DNA from: an uncultured Flammeovirgaceae bacterium
GTDB taxonomy: Bacteria; Bacteroidota; Bacteroidia; Cytophagales; Cyclobacteriaceae
DNA: 8,302 nt
Direction of reading: 5' to 3'
Assembly: GCA_946480685.1 (NCBI GenBank)
Contig: CAMLLI010000139.1
Coordinates: 1-8,302 of the forward strand
The notes under the pieces were generated by a model. It saw only the letters and a program-made list of their open reading frames with translations. It ran no database searches and was not told the DNA's origin. A program made the translations under genes and the position numbers. Shown here in pieces: positions 1 through 6,877 of the stretch; the stretch's first letter is position 1, and each line of letters begins with the position of its first letter.

Positions 1-901
1 CATTATCGATTGCCTGCGCTACGATATCGCGTGATGCCAGCTCGCCACGTTCATCATACTTGAACATAAAGCGCTCGCCATCTTTCGCACGCAGGTATGC
101 GCCGTGTCCGCGTATAGCTTCCGTAATAAGGAACGATGGATTATCATCCTTCGAATAAAAAGCTGTCGGGTGAAATTGTACAAACTCCATATCGCGCACC
201 CGAGCCATAGCGCGATACGCCATCGCTACACCATCACCGGTTGCTATCAATGGATTTGTTGTCGTGCGATATACCTGTCCGGAACCACCCGTAGCCAGCA
301 ACGTTACCTTCGAAGTATACTTCTCAATCTTGCAGGTATACTGATCCATAACATACGCGCCATAGCAGGTAATGCCCGGTTGTGGTTGTGATATTCTGCT
401 TTTGAAATGGTGCTCGGTAATGAGATCAATCGAAAAGTGATGAGACAGTACAGTAATGTTTTTCAATGTACTCACTTCTCTCAATAGAGCCTGTTCGATC
501 TGCCAGCCCGTTATATCTTTATAGTGAATGATGCGCTTGGCCGTGTGGCCGCCTTCTTTCGCGAGTGCAAGATTGCCCGATTCATCCTGGTCAAACTCAA
601 CACCCCATTGTATAATTTCGAGTAAACGATCCGGTCCTTCTTTCACTACCAGCTCCACCACCTCACGGTCGCACAAGCCATCGCCTGCACGCAACGTATC
701 CTCTATGTGTTTATCGAAGGAGTCGGTGATTTCATCCAGCACTACAGCTATACCACCTTGTGCATATTTTGTGTTGGACTCGCTGTCGTCTGCTTTGGTA
801 ATAACCGTTACGGATTGCTCCGGAAAACGTCTCGCGGTTTTAATGGCAAACGAAAGCCCGGCTATACCCGAGCCTATAATGAGAACATCAGTCTGCGGCA
901 T
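1..901 (-). CDS. nadB: L-aspartate oxidase NadB (N-terminal 300 codons; runs off the left edge)
   Basis: NadB is a flavoenzyme that oxidises L-aspartate to iminoaspartate, the first step of de novo NAD synthesis, and passes it to NadA. An uninterrupted minus-strand frame runs from ATG at 901 to the window edge. Visible motifs are the FAD dinucleotide loop GSGIAGL (residues 10-16), NTKYAQGGIA (43-52), EGGHTAKRIIH (116-126), LLATGGSGQVY (201-211), TGDGVAMAYRA (221-231), QFHPTAFY (242-249) and DERGELASRDIVAQAID (283-299). By comparison with E. coli NadB recalled from memory, His244 and Arg291 are the likely active-site residues. The E. coli protein has about 540 residues, so roughly 240 are missing because of the window boundary, not because the gene is broken. 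The start lies 2 nt after the nadA stop, with any ribosome-binding signal inside the nadA end, so the two genes are almost certainly cotranscribed and probably translationally coupled. Confidence 0.96.
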   Translation of the reverse strand, partial: MPQTDVLIIGSGIAGLSFAIKTARRFPEQSVTVITKADDSESNTKYAQGGIAVVLDEITDSFDKHIEDTLRAGDGLCDREVVELVVKEGPDRLLEIIQWGVEFDQDESGNLALAKEGGHTAKRIIHYKDITGWQIEQALLREVSTLKNITVLSHHFSIDLITEHHFKSRISQPQPGITCYGAYVMDQYTCKIEKYTSKVTLLATGGSGQVYRTTTNPLIATGDGVAMAYRAMARVRDMEFVQFHPTAFYSKDDNPSFLITEAIRGHGAYLRAKDGERFMFKYDERGELASRDIVAQAIDN

Positions 902-903
902 GT

Positions 904-1914
904 TTAGCTTTTAGAGATTTCCAGCATACGCTGAATCGGTATCAATGCTTTTTTACGTATGTCTTCCGGCACTATAATTTCCGGCAGTTCATACTTTAAA
1001 CAAAGATATAGTTTCTCCATAGTATTCATACGCATAAAGGCACACTCGCTGCAGGCGCAGGTGTTGTCTTCGTGGCTGGGAGCCGGTATAAGACTTTTAT
1101 GCGGAACTTCTTTCGACATCTGGTGAAGTATACCGGCCTCGGTGGCAATGATATACTCGGAAGCTGAATCATTCTTCACATAGTTAATCATACCCGTAGT
1201 AGAGCCTACATAGTTGGCTACTTTCAGAATGTGTGTTTCTGATTCAGGGTGTGCTACAATTTTAGCATTCGGATGCTGCTTGTGAAGTTCCAGTAATTTA
1301 TCAATAGCAAATGCTTCGTGTACAATGCAGGCACCATCCCACAACAACATATCTCTTCCCGTTTTGTTGATGAGATAGCGTCCTAAATTTTTATCAGGTG
1401 CAAATATGATCGGCCGATCTTTTGGTACCGAGTTAACAATCTTCTCTGCATTAGCCGATGTGCAGATGATGTCACTCATCGCCTTGATTTCGGCTGTACA
1501 GTTAATATAGGTGATCACGATGTGATCAGGATGTTGCTCTTTGAATTTTCTGAATTGATCCGGTGGTGCTGATTCGGCAAGCGAGCATCCGGCTTTAAGA
1601 TCGGGTAACAAAACTTTTTTATGCGGGTTGAGAATCTTCGCTGTCTCACCCATGAAGTGAACACCGGCAAAGACAATCATGTCGGCCGTAGTGGCTGCAG
1701 CCTGTTGAGACAGTCCAAGACTATCGCCTACATAATCTGCCACATCCTGTATATCCGGTGTCTGATAATAGTGCGCCAGGATCACAGCATTCTTTTCCTT
1801 GCGCATGCGGTTGATTTCCGCTACCACATCAACATCCTTCTCAACCGGAATATTGAGGAAACCTTTCTGATGAAGCCGTTCGGTGGCTTTTACTATAATT
1901 TCGTCTGTTACCAT
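904..1914 (-). CDS. nadA: Quinolinate synthase NadA
   Basis: NadA condenses iminoaspartate from NadB with dihydroxyacetone phosphate to form quinolinate, using an oxygen-sensitive [4Fe-4S] cluster in the cytoplasm. The protein has 336 residues, a normal length. Motifs in order are [21 protein letters not shown] (start about residue 45), [16 protein letters not shown] (82-97), [11 protein letters not shown] (108-118), [11 protein letters not shown] (135-145), GACIVHEAF (194-202), AHPESE (221-226), GSTTGMI (237-243), ATEAG (257-261) and [11 protein letters not shown] (284-294). The cluster ligands are expected to be Cys110, Cys196 and Cys291. The last sits in a C-x-C-x-x-C arrangement (286, 288, 291), not the CxxCxxC of E. 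coli. The ATG at 1914 gives the standard N-terminus. nadB follows 2 nt after the TAA stop. Confidence 0.97.
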   Translation of the reverse strand: MVTDEIIVKATERLHQKGFLNIPVEKDVDVVAEINRMRKEKNAVILAHYYQTPDIQDVADYVGDSLGLSQQAAATTADMIVFAGVHFMGETAKILNPHKKVLLPDLKAGCSLAESAPPDQFRKFKEQHPDHIVITYINCTAEIKAMSDIICTSANAEKIVNSVPKDRPIIFAPDKNLGRYLINKTGRDMLLWDGACIVHEAFAIDKLLELHKQHPNAKIVAHPESETHILKVANYVGSTTGMINYVKNDSASEYIIATEAGILHQMSKEVPHKSLIPAPSHEDNTCACSECAFMRMNTMEKLYLCLKYELPEIIVPEDIRKKALIPIQRMLEISKS

Positions 1915-2005
1915 TTTCTATGTTTGCACTTCGGTGTGCGAAAATAATGCTAAATGTTCAGAGTTCCCGGATTTGTCAGTTCAGCGGCAAAACCACTGTG
2001 TAAAC
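1915..2005 (-). promoter_or_regulatory. Leader/probable promoter region of nadA-nadB
   Basis: These 91 nt separate the haemoglobin stop from the nadA start. They are long enough to hold a separate promoter for nadAB, although read-through from the upstream genes is also possible. I see no exact Bacteroidota -7 box (TAnnTTTG). The nearest is TATTTTCG on the minus strand around 1938-1945, with one mismatch. A short GCAC/GTGC hairpin at 1926-1939 lies close to the nadA start. No strong Shine-Dalgarno sequence precedes the ATG, and I recognise no NAD-regulator operator. Confidence 0.3.
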
Positions 2006-2359
2006 TTACTTTAACAACCCCAACTTATGCTGAAAAATTCCGGCAATACTAAGCGCCCGCTGCTTGGCTTCGTTTGCTTTCTCACCGGCGAAATGTTCAT
2101 CTACCGTGCCTGTAAAAAGTAACAGCCAGCGATCGAAATGTGTAGCCGTAATGGGAAGATCGATATGCTTTTGAAACGGATTACGCTTGTAACTCTGGTC
2201 GCCAAATAAAACTGAAGACCAGAAATTATACAGCACCGGCAGATGATGCGGCAAGTCGATGTGCTGAAATACCGGAGCAAGTAAATCATCCTTCATCACC
2301 TTTGCATAAAATTCATTTACCAGCCATTCAATATCGGCACGTGTTGCTATATCTCTCAT
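2006..2359 (-). CDS. Group III truncated haemoglobin
   Basis: This is a small cytoplasmic haem protein (117 residues) of the 2-over-2 globin fold. It matches the group III (TrHbP) pattern: FYAKVMKDDLLAPVF (17-31), NFWSSVLFG (45-53), KHIDLPITATHFDRWLLLF (64-82) and a final helix RALSIAGIFQHKL (101-113). By alignment from memory with Campylobacter jejuni Ctb, Tyr18 is B10, His39 is E7, His65 is the proximal F8 haem ligand and Trp78 is G8, so the haem pocket looks complete. The role of this group is poorly settled; oxygen handling, nitric oxide tolerance and peroxidase-like chemistry have all been proposed. The ATG lies 8 nt after the stop of the CoA-transferase gene, so the two are probably one transcription unit. 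The function here is not known. Confidence 0.92.
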   Translation of the reverse strand: MRDIATRADIEWLVNEFYAKVMKDDLLAPVFQHIDLPHHLPVLYNFWSSVLFGDQSYKRNPFQKHIDLPITATHFDRWLLLFTGTVDEHFAGEKANEAKQRALSIAGIFQHKLGLLK

Positions 2360-2367
2360 GTCTCAAT

Positions 2368-3495
2368 CTACAATCCTAAATGTTGCGTTACTTCGTGCGT
2401 ATGCTCTCCGAGGTGCGGAGGACTTGCCAGCGCCTGCTGTGTCTTGAGGTTTTCTCCCTGCGCAACAAAGCTTCTCACTCCTGCTATACCCCGTTGTCCT
2501 AACAACAATGCTTTTGCTTCGGGCGTTTCAAAAACCTGCTGCATATTTTGAATAAAGCCCGCGGGGATTTTTGATTCATGTATAGCCACCATCAGCACAT
2601 CAGCATCCTTCAGCATCATCTGCGATTGTAAAATGGAATTCAATTCAACCCGATGCACTACACGGGCGGCATTGGTTTTAAAGCGAATGTCATCGGCAAT
2701 GGTTTCAATTTCCAGTATCGTGCACAGGTCGCGAAACTGTCGGTCGCTGCCCACAGCCAGAAGTATATCTTTACCATCTGCAGTTCTGAACACATCACCA
2801 TAAGGTGCTATATTCGGATGCGAGGAACCTTGCTTCTGCGGCAGCACTCCGGCCACCAGCCAGTTCGTTGCCTGGTTCACCAAAGAAGCAACAGCAGCCT
2901 GCACCAACGATACGGCTATACGGTCGCCCCGGCCTGTTCGCTCACGATTCAGCAATGCCAGCAATATACCTTCCTTCAAATGGTGTGCAGCGAGTACGTC
3001 TACAAGGGCCACCGGCATTTTCAATGACGCTCCACTGGGTTCACCGTTCATATACATATAGCCTGTCTCCGCCTGTATAATAGCATCGTAACCCACGCGC
3101 GCGTTATCGGGTCCATAACCTGTTATCAAACCATAGATCACGCGGGGATTCATAGCAGACATTGTCTCATAATCTACACCCAGTTTTTCTGCGTCACCGG
3201 GTTTATAGCTGGCTATAACTATATCCGATTGCTTTACAAGTTTATATACTACATCACGATCGTGCGAATTACCCAGGTCTAATGCCACCGACTTCTTGCC
3301 CCAGTTAACGGAACAGAAATAGGCAGAGCGATCGTCTGTCTGTTCACCGGCAAGCTTCCAGCTTCGGGTAACATCGCCACCTGTGGCAGGATTTTCAACC
3401 TTAATAACTTCGGCACCCAGTTCGGCAAAGAACTGCCCCACGCTCGGTCCGGCCAGCACCGAAGCCAGTTCAAGTACTTTGAGATCAGAAAACAT
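2368..3495 (-). CDS. CaiB/BaiF (class III) CoA-transferase family protein
   Basis: Family III CoA-transferases move CoA between carboxylic acids through an aspartyl-CoA thioester; some relatives are alpha-methylacyl-CoA racemases. The protein has 375 residues, near the usual 380-430. The N-terminal Rossmann part shows LKVLELASVLAGPSVGQFFA (5-24) and GAEVIKVENP (27-36). Then follow NWGKKSVALDL (64-74), DIVIASYKPGDAEKLGVDYE (91-110), NPRVIYGLITGYG (116-128), GYDAIIQAETGYMYMNGEP (135-153), and VALVDVLAAHHLKEGILLAL (162-181), where Asp166 is the expected catalytic aspartate. RERTGRGDRIAVSLVQAAV (184-202) and HPNIAPYGDVFRTADG (226-241) also fit the family. The substrate cannot be told from sequence. 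The truncated haemoglobin gene follows 8 nt downstream. The start is the ATG at 3495, which places LKVLEL at the usual distance from the N-terminus. Confidence 0.9.
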   Translation of the reverse strand: MFSDLKVLELASVLAGPSVGQFFAELGAEVIKVENPATGGDVTRSWKLAGEQTDDRSAYFCSVNWGKKSVALDLGNSHDRDVVYKLVKQSDIVIASYKPGDAEKLGVDYETMSAMNPRVIYGLITGYGPDNARVGYDAIIQAETGYMYMNGEPSGASLKMPVALVDVLAAHHLKEGILLALLNRERTGRGDRIAVSLVQAAVASLVNQATNWLVAGVLPQKQGSSHPNIAPYGDVFRTADGKDILLAVGSDRQFRDLCTILEIETIADDIRFKTNAARVVHRVELNSILQSQMMLKDADVLMVAIHESKIPAGFIQNMQQVFETPEAKALLLGQRGIAGVRSFVAQGENLKTQQALASPPHLGEHTHEVTQHLGL

Positions 3496-3590
3496 ACGAT
3501 TGAACGATCAATAAGAACCAAAAATCACACTTCTCATCCAATTGTTAATCATTTATAGCATTTTTGTGGTCTGATAAAATTCTAAAATCC
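3496..3590. promoter_or_regulatory. Divergent intergenic region between the CoA-transferase and the TlpA-like lipoprotein
   Basis: These 95 A/T-rich nt must carry promoters for both directions. Neither strand has an exact TAnnTTTG -7 box. The plus strand has CATTTTTG at 3559-3566 and the minus strand has GATTTTTG just upstream of the CoA-transferase, each differing only at the first base; neither has a convincing -33 element. A small inverted repeat ATTGA-ACGA-TCAAT occupies 3499-3512, immediately before the CoA-transferase start. The leader of the plus-strand gene has no Shine-Dalgarno sequence. Confidence 0.4.
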
Positions 3591-4832
3591 ATGAGGAGAT
3601 TTCTCGTTGTTATCACCATCGCACTGGCTGCCTGCGGAAAAAAAACTGAAACAACCGACACGTTGAAAACCGGTATGTGGCGCGCCACCATCGAAATACA
3701 AGGCCAGCAATTGCCTTTCAATTTTGAGCTTACCAAAGACAATGACGGTGGATACGATATTTACATACGCAATGCCGATGAGCGCCTGCTGTTGGACGAA
3801 GTAAATGTTACCGGCGATTCAGTAAATATAGGCCTTCACATTTTCGATGCTAACATCAAGGCCGCTATAAAAGGCGATACACTGCAAGGTGAATTTATAA
3901 AGAACTACGAAAAGGATTTCAACATTCCGTTTACAGCGGTATATGGACAAACGTTCCGGTTCGAAAAAGTTAAGGATCAGAAAGACGTTCCTGACTTCTC
4001 GGGTAAATATGCCGTAACGTTTACGCATGAATTCGATACAACGAAAGCTGTCGGTATATTTAAGCAGCAGGGCGACAGTGTAACGGGTACATTCCTTACC
4101 CCTACCGGTGACTATCGTTACCTGCAGGGCAATGTTGTTAACGGACTCATGCAACTCAGCACGTTTGATGGTAATCATGCCTATATATTCCGTGCAACGA
4201 AAAAAGAAGATGGCTCTCTTACAGGAGAGTTTATCTCCGGAAAGAACCACATGGAGTTTTGGGAAGGTATAAAAGATGAAAATGCTTCGTTGCCTGATCC
4301 GGAATCACTTACCTATCTCAAGCCCGGATACGAGCGCATTGAATTCAAGTTTCCGGATGTTAACGGCAATCCTGTTACACTCAATGATGAAAAGTATAAA
4401 AACAAAGTAGTTATACTGCAGATGTTCGGAACGTGGTGTCCTAACTGTATGGATGAGACCATGTTTCTCTCGCCCTGGTATAATGAGAATAAAAAACGTG
4501 GCGTGGAAATTATCGGTCTTGCGTATGAGCGCAAACCAGACTTCGATTATGCGAGCGGTCGTGTGAAGAAGATGATCGACAAACTGAAAGTGAATTACGA
4601 TTTTGTTATAGCCGGAACAAACGACAAGACGCAGGCTGCGGAAACATTACCCATGTTGAATAAAGTTGTAGCCTTCCCCACTACAATCTTTATTGGTAAA
4701 GATGGAAAAGTAAAAAAGATACATACTGGTTTTTCAGGACCGGGTACCGGCTTCTATTATGAGCAGGGAATTCAAAAGTTTAATGAGACCGTAAATGAAC
4801 TTTTGAACGAAAATCTCACTTCTAAGAAATAA
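3591..4832 (+). CDS. Lipoprotein with C-terminal thioredoxin/TlpA-like domain
   Basis: This is a predicted envelope-anchored thiol-disulfide protein of 413 residues. A basic, hydrophobic leader ([15 protein letters not shown]) ends in a lipobox LAAC with Cys15 as the lipidation site. A TTG nine codons upstream would also be in frame, but the ATG at 3591 gives the correct signal peptide. Residues about 28-230 form a beta-rich region that looks like two diverged copies of one module. Residues about 250-405 are a thioredoxin fold: FKFPDVNG near the start, [11 protein letters not shown] with the redox pair Cys283/Cys286, and [16 protein letters not shown] with the cis-proline at 363. This resembles Bacteroidota TlpA-type disulfide reductases. 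The partner and reaction are unknown; reduction of periplasmic disulfides is a guess. Its TAA shares a base with the mnmA ATG. Confidence 0.88.
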   Translation: MRRFLVVITIALAACGKKTETTDTLKTGMWRATIEIQGQQLPFNFELTKDNDGGYDIYIRNADERLLLDEVNVTGDSVNIGLHIFDANIKAAIKGDTLQGEFIKNYEKDFNIPFTAVYGQTFRFEKVKDQKDVPDFSGKYAVTFTHEFDTTKAVGIFKQQGDSVTGTFLTPTGDYRYLQGNVVNGLMQLSTFDGNHAYIFRATKKEDGSLTGEFISGKNHMEFWEGIKDENASLPDPESLTYLKPGYERIEFKFPDVNGNPVTLNDEKYKNKVVILQMFGTWCPNCMDETMFLSPWYNENKKRGVEIIGLAYERKPDFDYASGRVKKMIDKLKVNYDFVIAGTNDKTQAAETLPMLNKVVAFPTTIFIGKDGKVKKIHTGFSGPGTGFYYEQGIQKFNETVNELLNENLTSKK

Positions 4833-6079
4833 TGAACTCAACAGCCAACCATACCACAACCCCGACAAATACGAATACAGATGTCTCTGCCGCCAGGCAA
4901 GGTCAGGGTAAACGTGTTGTGGTTGGTCTATCCGGTGGTGTGGATTCAAGCGTGGCTGCATACCTGCTGAAAGAGCAAGGCTATGAAGTGATCGGCATGT
5001 TTATGAAGAACTGGCACGATGACTCCGTTACCATCAGTAATGAATGTCCGTGGCTGGATGATAGTAATGATGCCATGATCGTGGCACAGCACCTGGGTAT
5101 ACCTTTCCAGGCGATCGACCTGAGTGCCGAGTATAAAGCGCGTATAGTAGACTATATGTTTGCCGAATATCAACGCGGCCGCACGCCTAACCCGGATGTA
5201 CTCTGTAATCGTGAAATAAAGTTTGATGTATTTCTGAATGCAGCCTTAAAGCTCGGGGCTGATTATGTAGCCACCGGACATTATTGTCGCAGAGGGGAAA
5301 TTGAAAAAGACGGCAAGACTGTATATCAGTTGCTGGCCGGTAAAGATCCGAATAAAGATCAGAGTTACTTCCTTTGTCAGCTTACACAAGATCAGCTATC
5401 GCGATCGTTGTTTCCTATAGGTGAATTATTGAAACCGGAAGTACGTGCTATAGCAAAAGAGATCGGTTTGGTAACGGCTGATAAGAAAGATTCACAAGGT
5501 CTCTGCTTTGTTGGTAAAGTACATTTACCCGACTTCCTTCAACAACGCCTGCAACCCCGCAAAGGACGTGTGGTAAATATACCGGCCGATGCTGTTGCGT
5601 TTAAAAATGGTTTTGAAAAAGATGATCTTCAACAAGTAACAGCGCCTTATCATTTCGAACCTGCACTCGGCACGATAGTAGGCGAACACAACGGTGCGCA
5701 TTATTATACTATCGGGCAACGCAGAGGTTTGAACCTGGGTGGCTTTGCAGAACCGTTGTTTGTTATTGGTACAGATACGAATGAGAATGTTATCTATACC
5801 GGCATGGGTGAAGAACACCCCGGCCTATACCGTAAAGGATTATTCATACCGAATGAAGATGAGCATTGGGTACGAGCCGATCTTAAATTAAACGTTGGCG
5901 AGTCTGCACGGTACACAGCGCGCATCCGCTATCGCCAGCCGTTGGCTCCGTGTACACTTCATAAAAAAGAAGAAGGACTCTATATCATCTTTGATACTCC
6001 TATGAAAAGTATAACCCCCGGGCAGTTCGCAGCCTGGTATGCAGGTGAAGACCTGGTGGGTTCAGGAGTAATAAATTAA
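4832..6079 (+). CDS. mnmA: tRNA-specific 2-thiouridylase MnmA
   Basis: MnmA activates the wobble uridine of tRNA-Lys, -Glu and -Gln with ATP and inserts sulfur to make 2-thiouridine. The PP-loop SGGVDSS is at residues 34-40. Cys125 in [13 protein letters not shown] is the nucleophile (E. coli Cys102) and Cys225 in [10 protein letters not shown] is the persulfide cysteine (E. coli Cys199). GHYCRR (149-154), DQSYFL (176-181), [15 protein letters not shown] (290-304) and the C-terminal barrel with ARIRYRQP (363-370) and PGQFAAWY (396-403) are typical. At 415 residues it is longer than the usual 360-370, because of a Thr/Asn-rich N-terminal tail of about 26 residues and an insertion of about 22 residues between 250 and 280. 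From memory, the insertion is common in this phylum. No other ATG precedes the PP-loop, so the long start is the best choice. It overlaps the upstream lipoprotein gene by one base. Confidence 0.97.
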   Translation: MNSTANHTTTPTNTNTDVSAARQGQGKRVVVGLSGGVDSSVAAYLLKEQGYEVIGMFMKNWHDDSVTISNECPWLDDSNDAMIVAQHLGIPFQAIDLSAEYKARIVDYMFAEYQRGRTPNPDVLCNREIKFDVFLNAALKLGADYVATGHYCRRGEIEKDGKTVYQLLAGKDPNKDQSYFLCQLTQDQLSRSLFPIGELLKPEVRAIAKEIGLVTADKKDSQGLCFVGKVHLPDFLQQRLQPRKGRVVNIPADAVAFKNGFEKDDLQQVTAPYHFEPALGTIVGEHNGAHYYTIGQRRGLNLGGFAEPLFVIGTDTNENVIYTGMGEEHPGLYRKGLFIPNEDEHWVRADLKLNVGESARYTARIRYRQPLAPCTLHKKEEGLYIIFDTPMKSITPGQFAAWYAGEDLVGSGVIN

Positions 6080-6245
6080 GCAGTTAAACATTTTGGTCTG
6101 AAACTTGTCATGGAGTTTAACCGTAGTAACGGACTAAACTTTGATATGCCGATTTTGAGCAGGTATGATTTTATGAGTGTATACTTCCTGTTTAAATTTC
6201 TGGCATTAAAAGTCTTTGCTTAATTTTATCACAAATAAAAACTCT
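6080..6245 (+). promoter_or_regulatory. Intergenic leader upstream of the beta-barrel gene
   Basis: These 166 nt lie between mnmA and the outer-membrane protein gene and should contain its promoter. I find no exact TAnnTTTG box; AAACTTTG (6136-6143) and AGTCTTTG (6211-6218) are partial matches. The last 20 nt before the ATG are A/T-rich without a Shine-Dalgarno sequence, as is usual for highly expressed genes in this phylum. An imperfect hairpin sits at 6114-6140. Confidence 0.35.
6114..6140 (+). terminator. Imperfect hairpin after mnmA, possible weak terminator or leader element
   Basis: AGTTTA (6114-6119) pairs with TAAACT (6135-6140), and CCGT (6121-6124) pairs with ACGG (6129-6132) around an AGTA loop, with a small internal bulge (A against AC). 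This gives about 10 base pairs. Only TTTGAT follows, so as an intrinsic terminator it would be weak. It could instead be a structure in the leader of the next gene. Confidence 0.3.
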
Positions 6246-6806
6246 ATGAAAAAAACCATGCGTTTTCTGGCAGTAGTTACTCTTCTGCTAATCTCTTTCT
6301 CAAGCTACAATGCTTCCGCTCAGGAAATTAAAAAAGGTCAATTCTTGCTGAGCCCTTTTTTGGGTCTTGGTTATTACTACGCTGGTAGCGGCTTGGCTGC
6401 AACCATTGGTGTTACTGGGGAGTATGCATTTACGGATGAGATCAGCGGTGGTGGTTATCTGGCCTATACCCGTTGGACTCACGACTACGGCTACCTAGGA
6501 AATGACTACGATTACACGTATAACTTCATTGATTTTGGTGTTCGTGCTTCTTATCACTTTGCAAAGCTCCTGAGAGTTAGCAACAAAAAGTTCGATCCAT
6601 ATGCAGGAGCATTCCTGGGGTATGTAGCATCAAGCTATGATTACGATGGTCCGGGCAATTCAGGTTACAGAGACGACTACGATAGCGATATCAGACCTGG
6701 TATATATGCTGGCGCACGTTATTTCTTCCAGCCTAACATCGGTGTATTTGGTGAAGTAAGCATTGGTCTTACTCCTATATCTGGCGGTGTAACGTTCAGA
6801 TTCTAA
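6246..6806 (+). CDS. Small outer-membrane beta-barrel protein
   Basis: This encodes a predicted 186-residue exported protein. The signal peptide starts MKKTMRFLAVVTLLLISF and ends ASA, with likely cleavage before Gln26. The mature part alternates polar and hydrophobic or aromatic residues in short strands (FLLSPFLGLGYYYAG, 33-47; FIDFGVRASYHFA, 94-106; FDPYAGAFLGYVASS, 116-130; IYAGARYFF, 153-161; IGVFGEVSIGLT, 165-176; GGVTFRF, 180-186). It ends in Phe, the usual sorting signal for the BAM complex. Its length suits an eight-stranded barrel of the OmpA/OmpW-like type. Two putative surface loops, about 79-92 and 129-149, are rich in Asp, Tyr and Gly. The codons favour GGT and GCT, which may indicate high expression. 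An in-frame TTG ten codons upstream is not needed. The gene has its own strong terminator. Specific function is unknown. Confidence 0.85.
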   Translation: MKKTMRFLAVVTLLLISFSSYNASAQEIKKGQFLLSPFLGLGYYYAGSGLAATIGVTGEYAFTDEISGGGYLAYTRWTHDYGYLGNDYDYTYNFIDFGVRASYHFAKLLRVSNKKFDPYAGAFLGYVASSYDYDGPGNSGYRDDYDSDIRPGIYAGARYFFQPNIGVFGEVSIGLTPISGGVTFRF

Positions 6807-6833
6807 TAACTGCCGGTTTCCGGTTGTATATTC

Positions 6834-6877
6834 AAATGGGTATCCGGTAGATATAGCGGGTACCCATTTTTATTTTT
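6834..6877 (+). terminator. Strong intrinsic terminator of the beta-barrel gene, between convergent genes
   Basis: AAATGGGTATCCG (6834-6846) pairs with CGGGTACCCATTT (6857-6869) over 13 bp with one T-G wobble, around a 10-nt loop. The right arm runs into TTTTTATTTTT (6867-6877), a good plus-strand U-tract. It begins 28 nt after the beta-barrel stop. On the minus strand the same stem lies just after the DUF502 stop and is followed by TTTGAATAT, so it may also stop that transcript, less strongly. Confidence 0.85.

Noticed and set aside
528..914. Plus-strand open frames opposite nadB, up to 128 codons.
   Set aside because: They are antisense to a clearly conserved NadB frame; the Ser/Arg-rich translation is typical of a shadow frame.
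1926..1939. GCAC/GTGC mini-hairpin in the nadA leader, considered as a riboswitch piece.
   Set aside because: Only four base pairs and no larger structure around it; too small to support an RNA regulator.
3564..3590. Upstream TTG start extending the TlpA-like lipoprotein by nine residues.
   Set aside because: It would put extra charged residues ahead of an otherwise well-formed lipoprotein signal peptide that starts at the ATG at 3591.
3819..4250. A 143-codon minus-strand frame antisense to the TlpA-like lipoprotein.
   Set aside because: It lies wholly inside a well-supported gene on the other strand, has Cys/Arg-rich shadow composition and no recognisable motif.
6110..6223. A 37-codon plus-strand frame (ATG at 6110) in the gap between mnmA and the beta-barrel gene, with a hydrophobic Phe-rich C-terminus.
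   Set aside because: It has no ribosome-binding signal, overlaps the hairpin, and its composition fits translated A/T-rich leader. I cannot separate it from chance without conservation data.
6812..6822. CCGG-TTT-CCGG repeat just after the beta-barrel stop.
   Set aside because: A four-base self-complementary repeat of this size is expected by chance, and the real terminator is immediately downstream.
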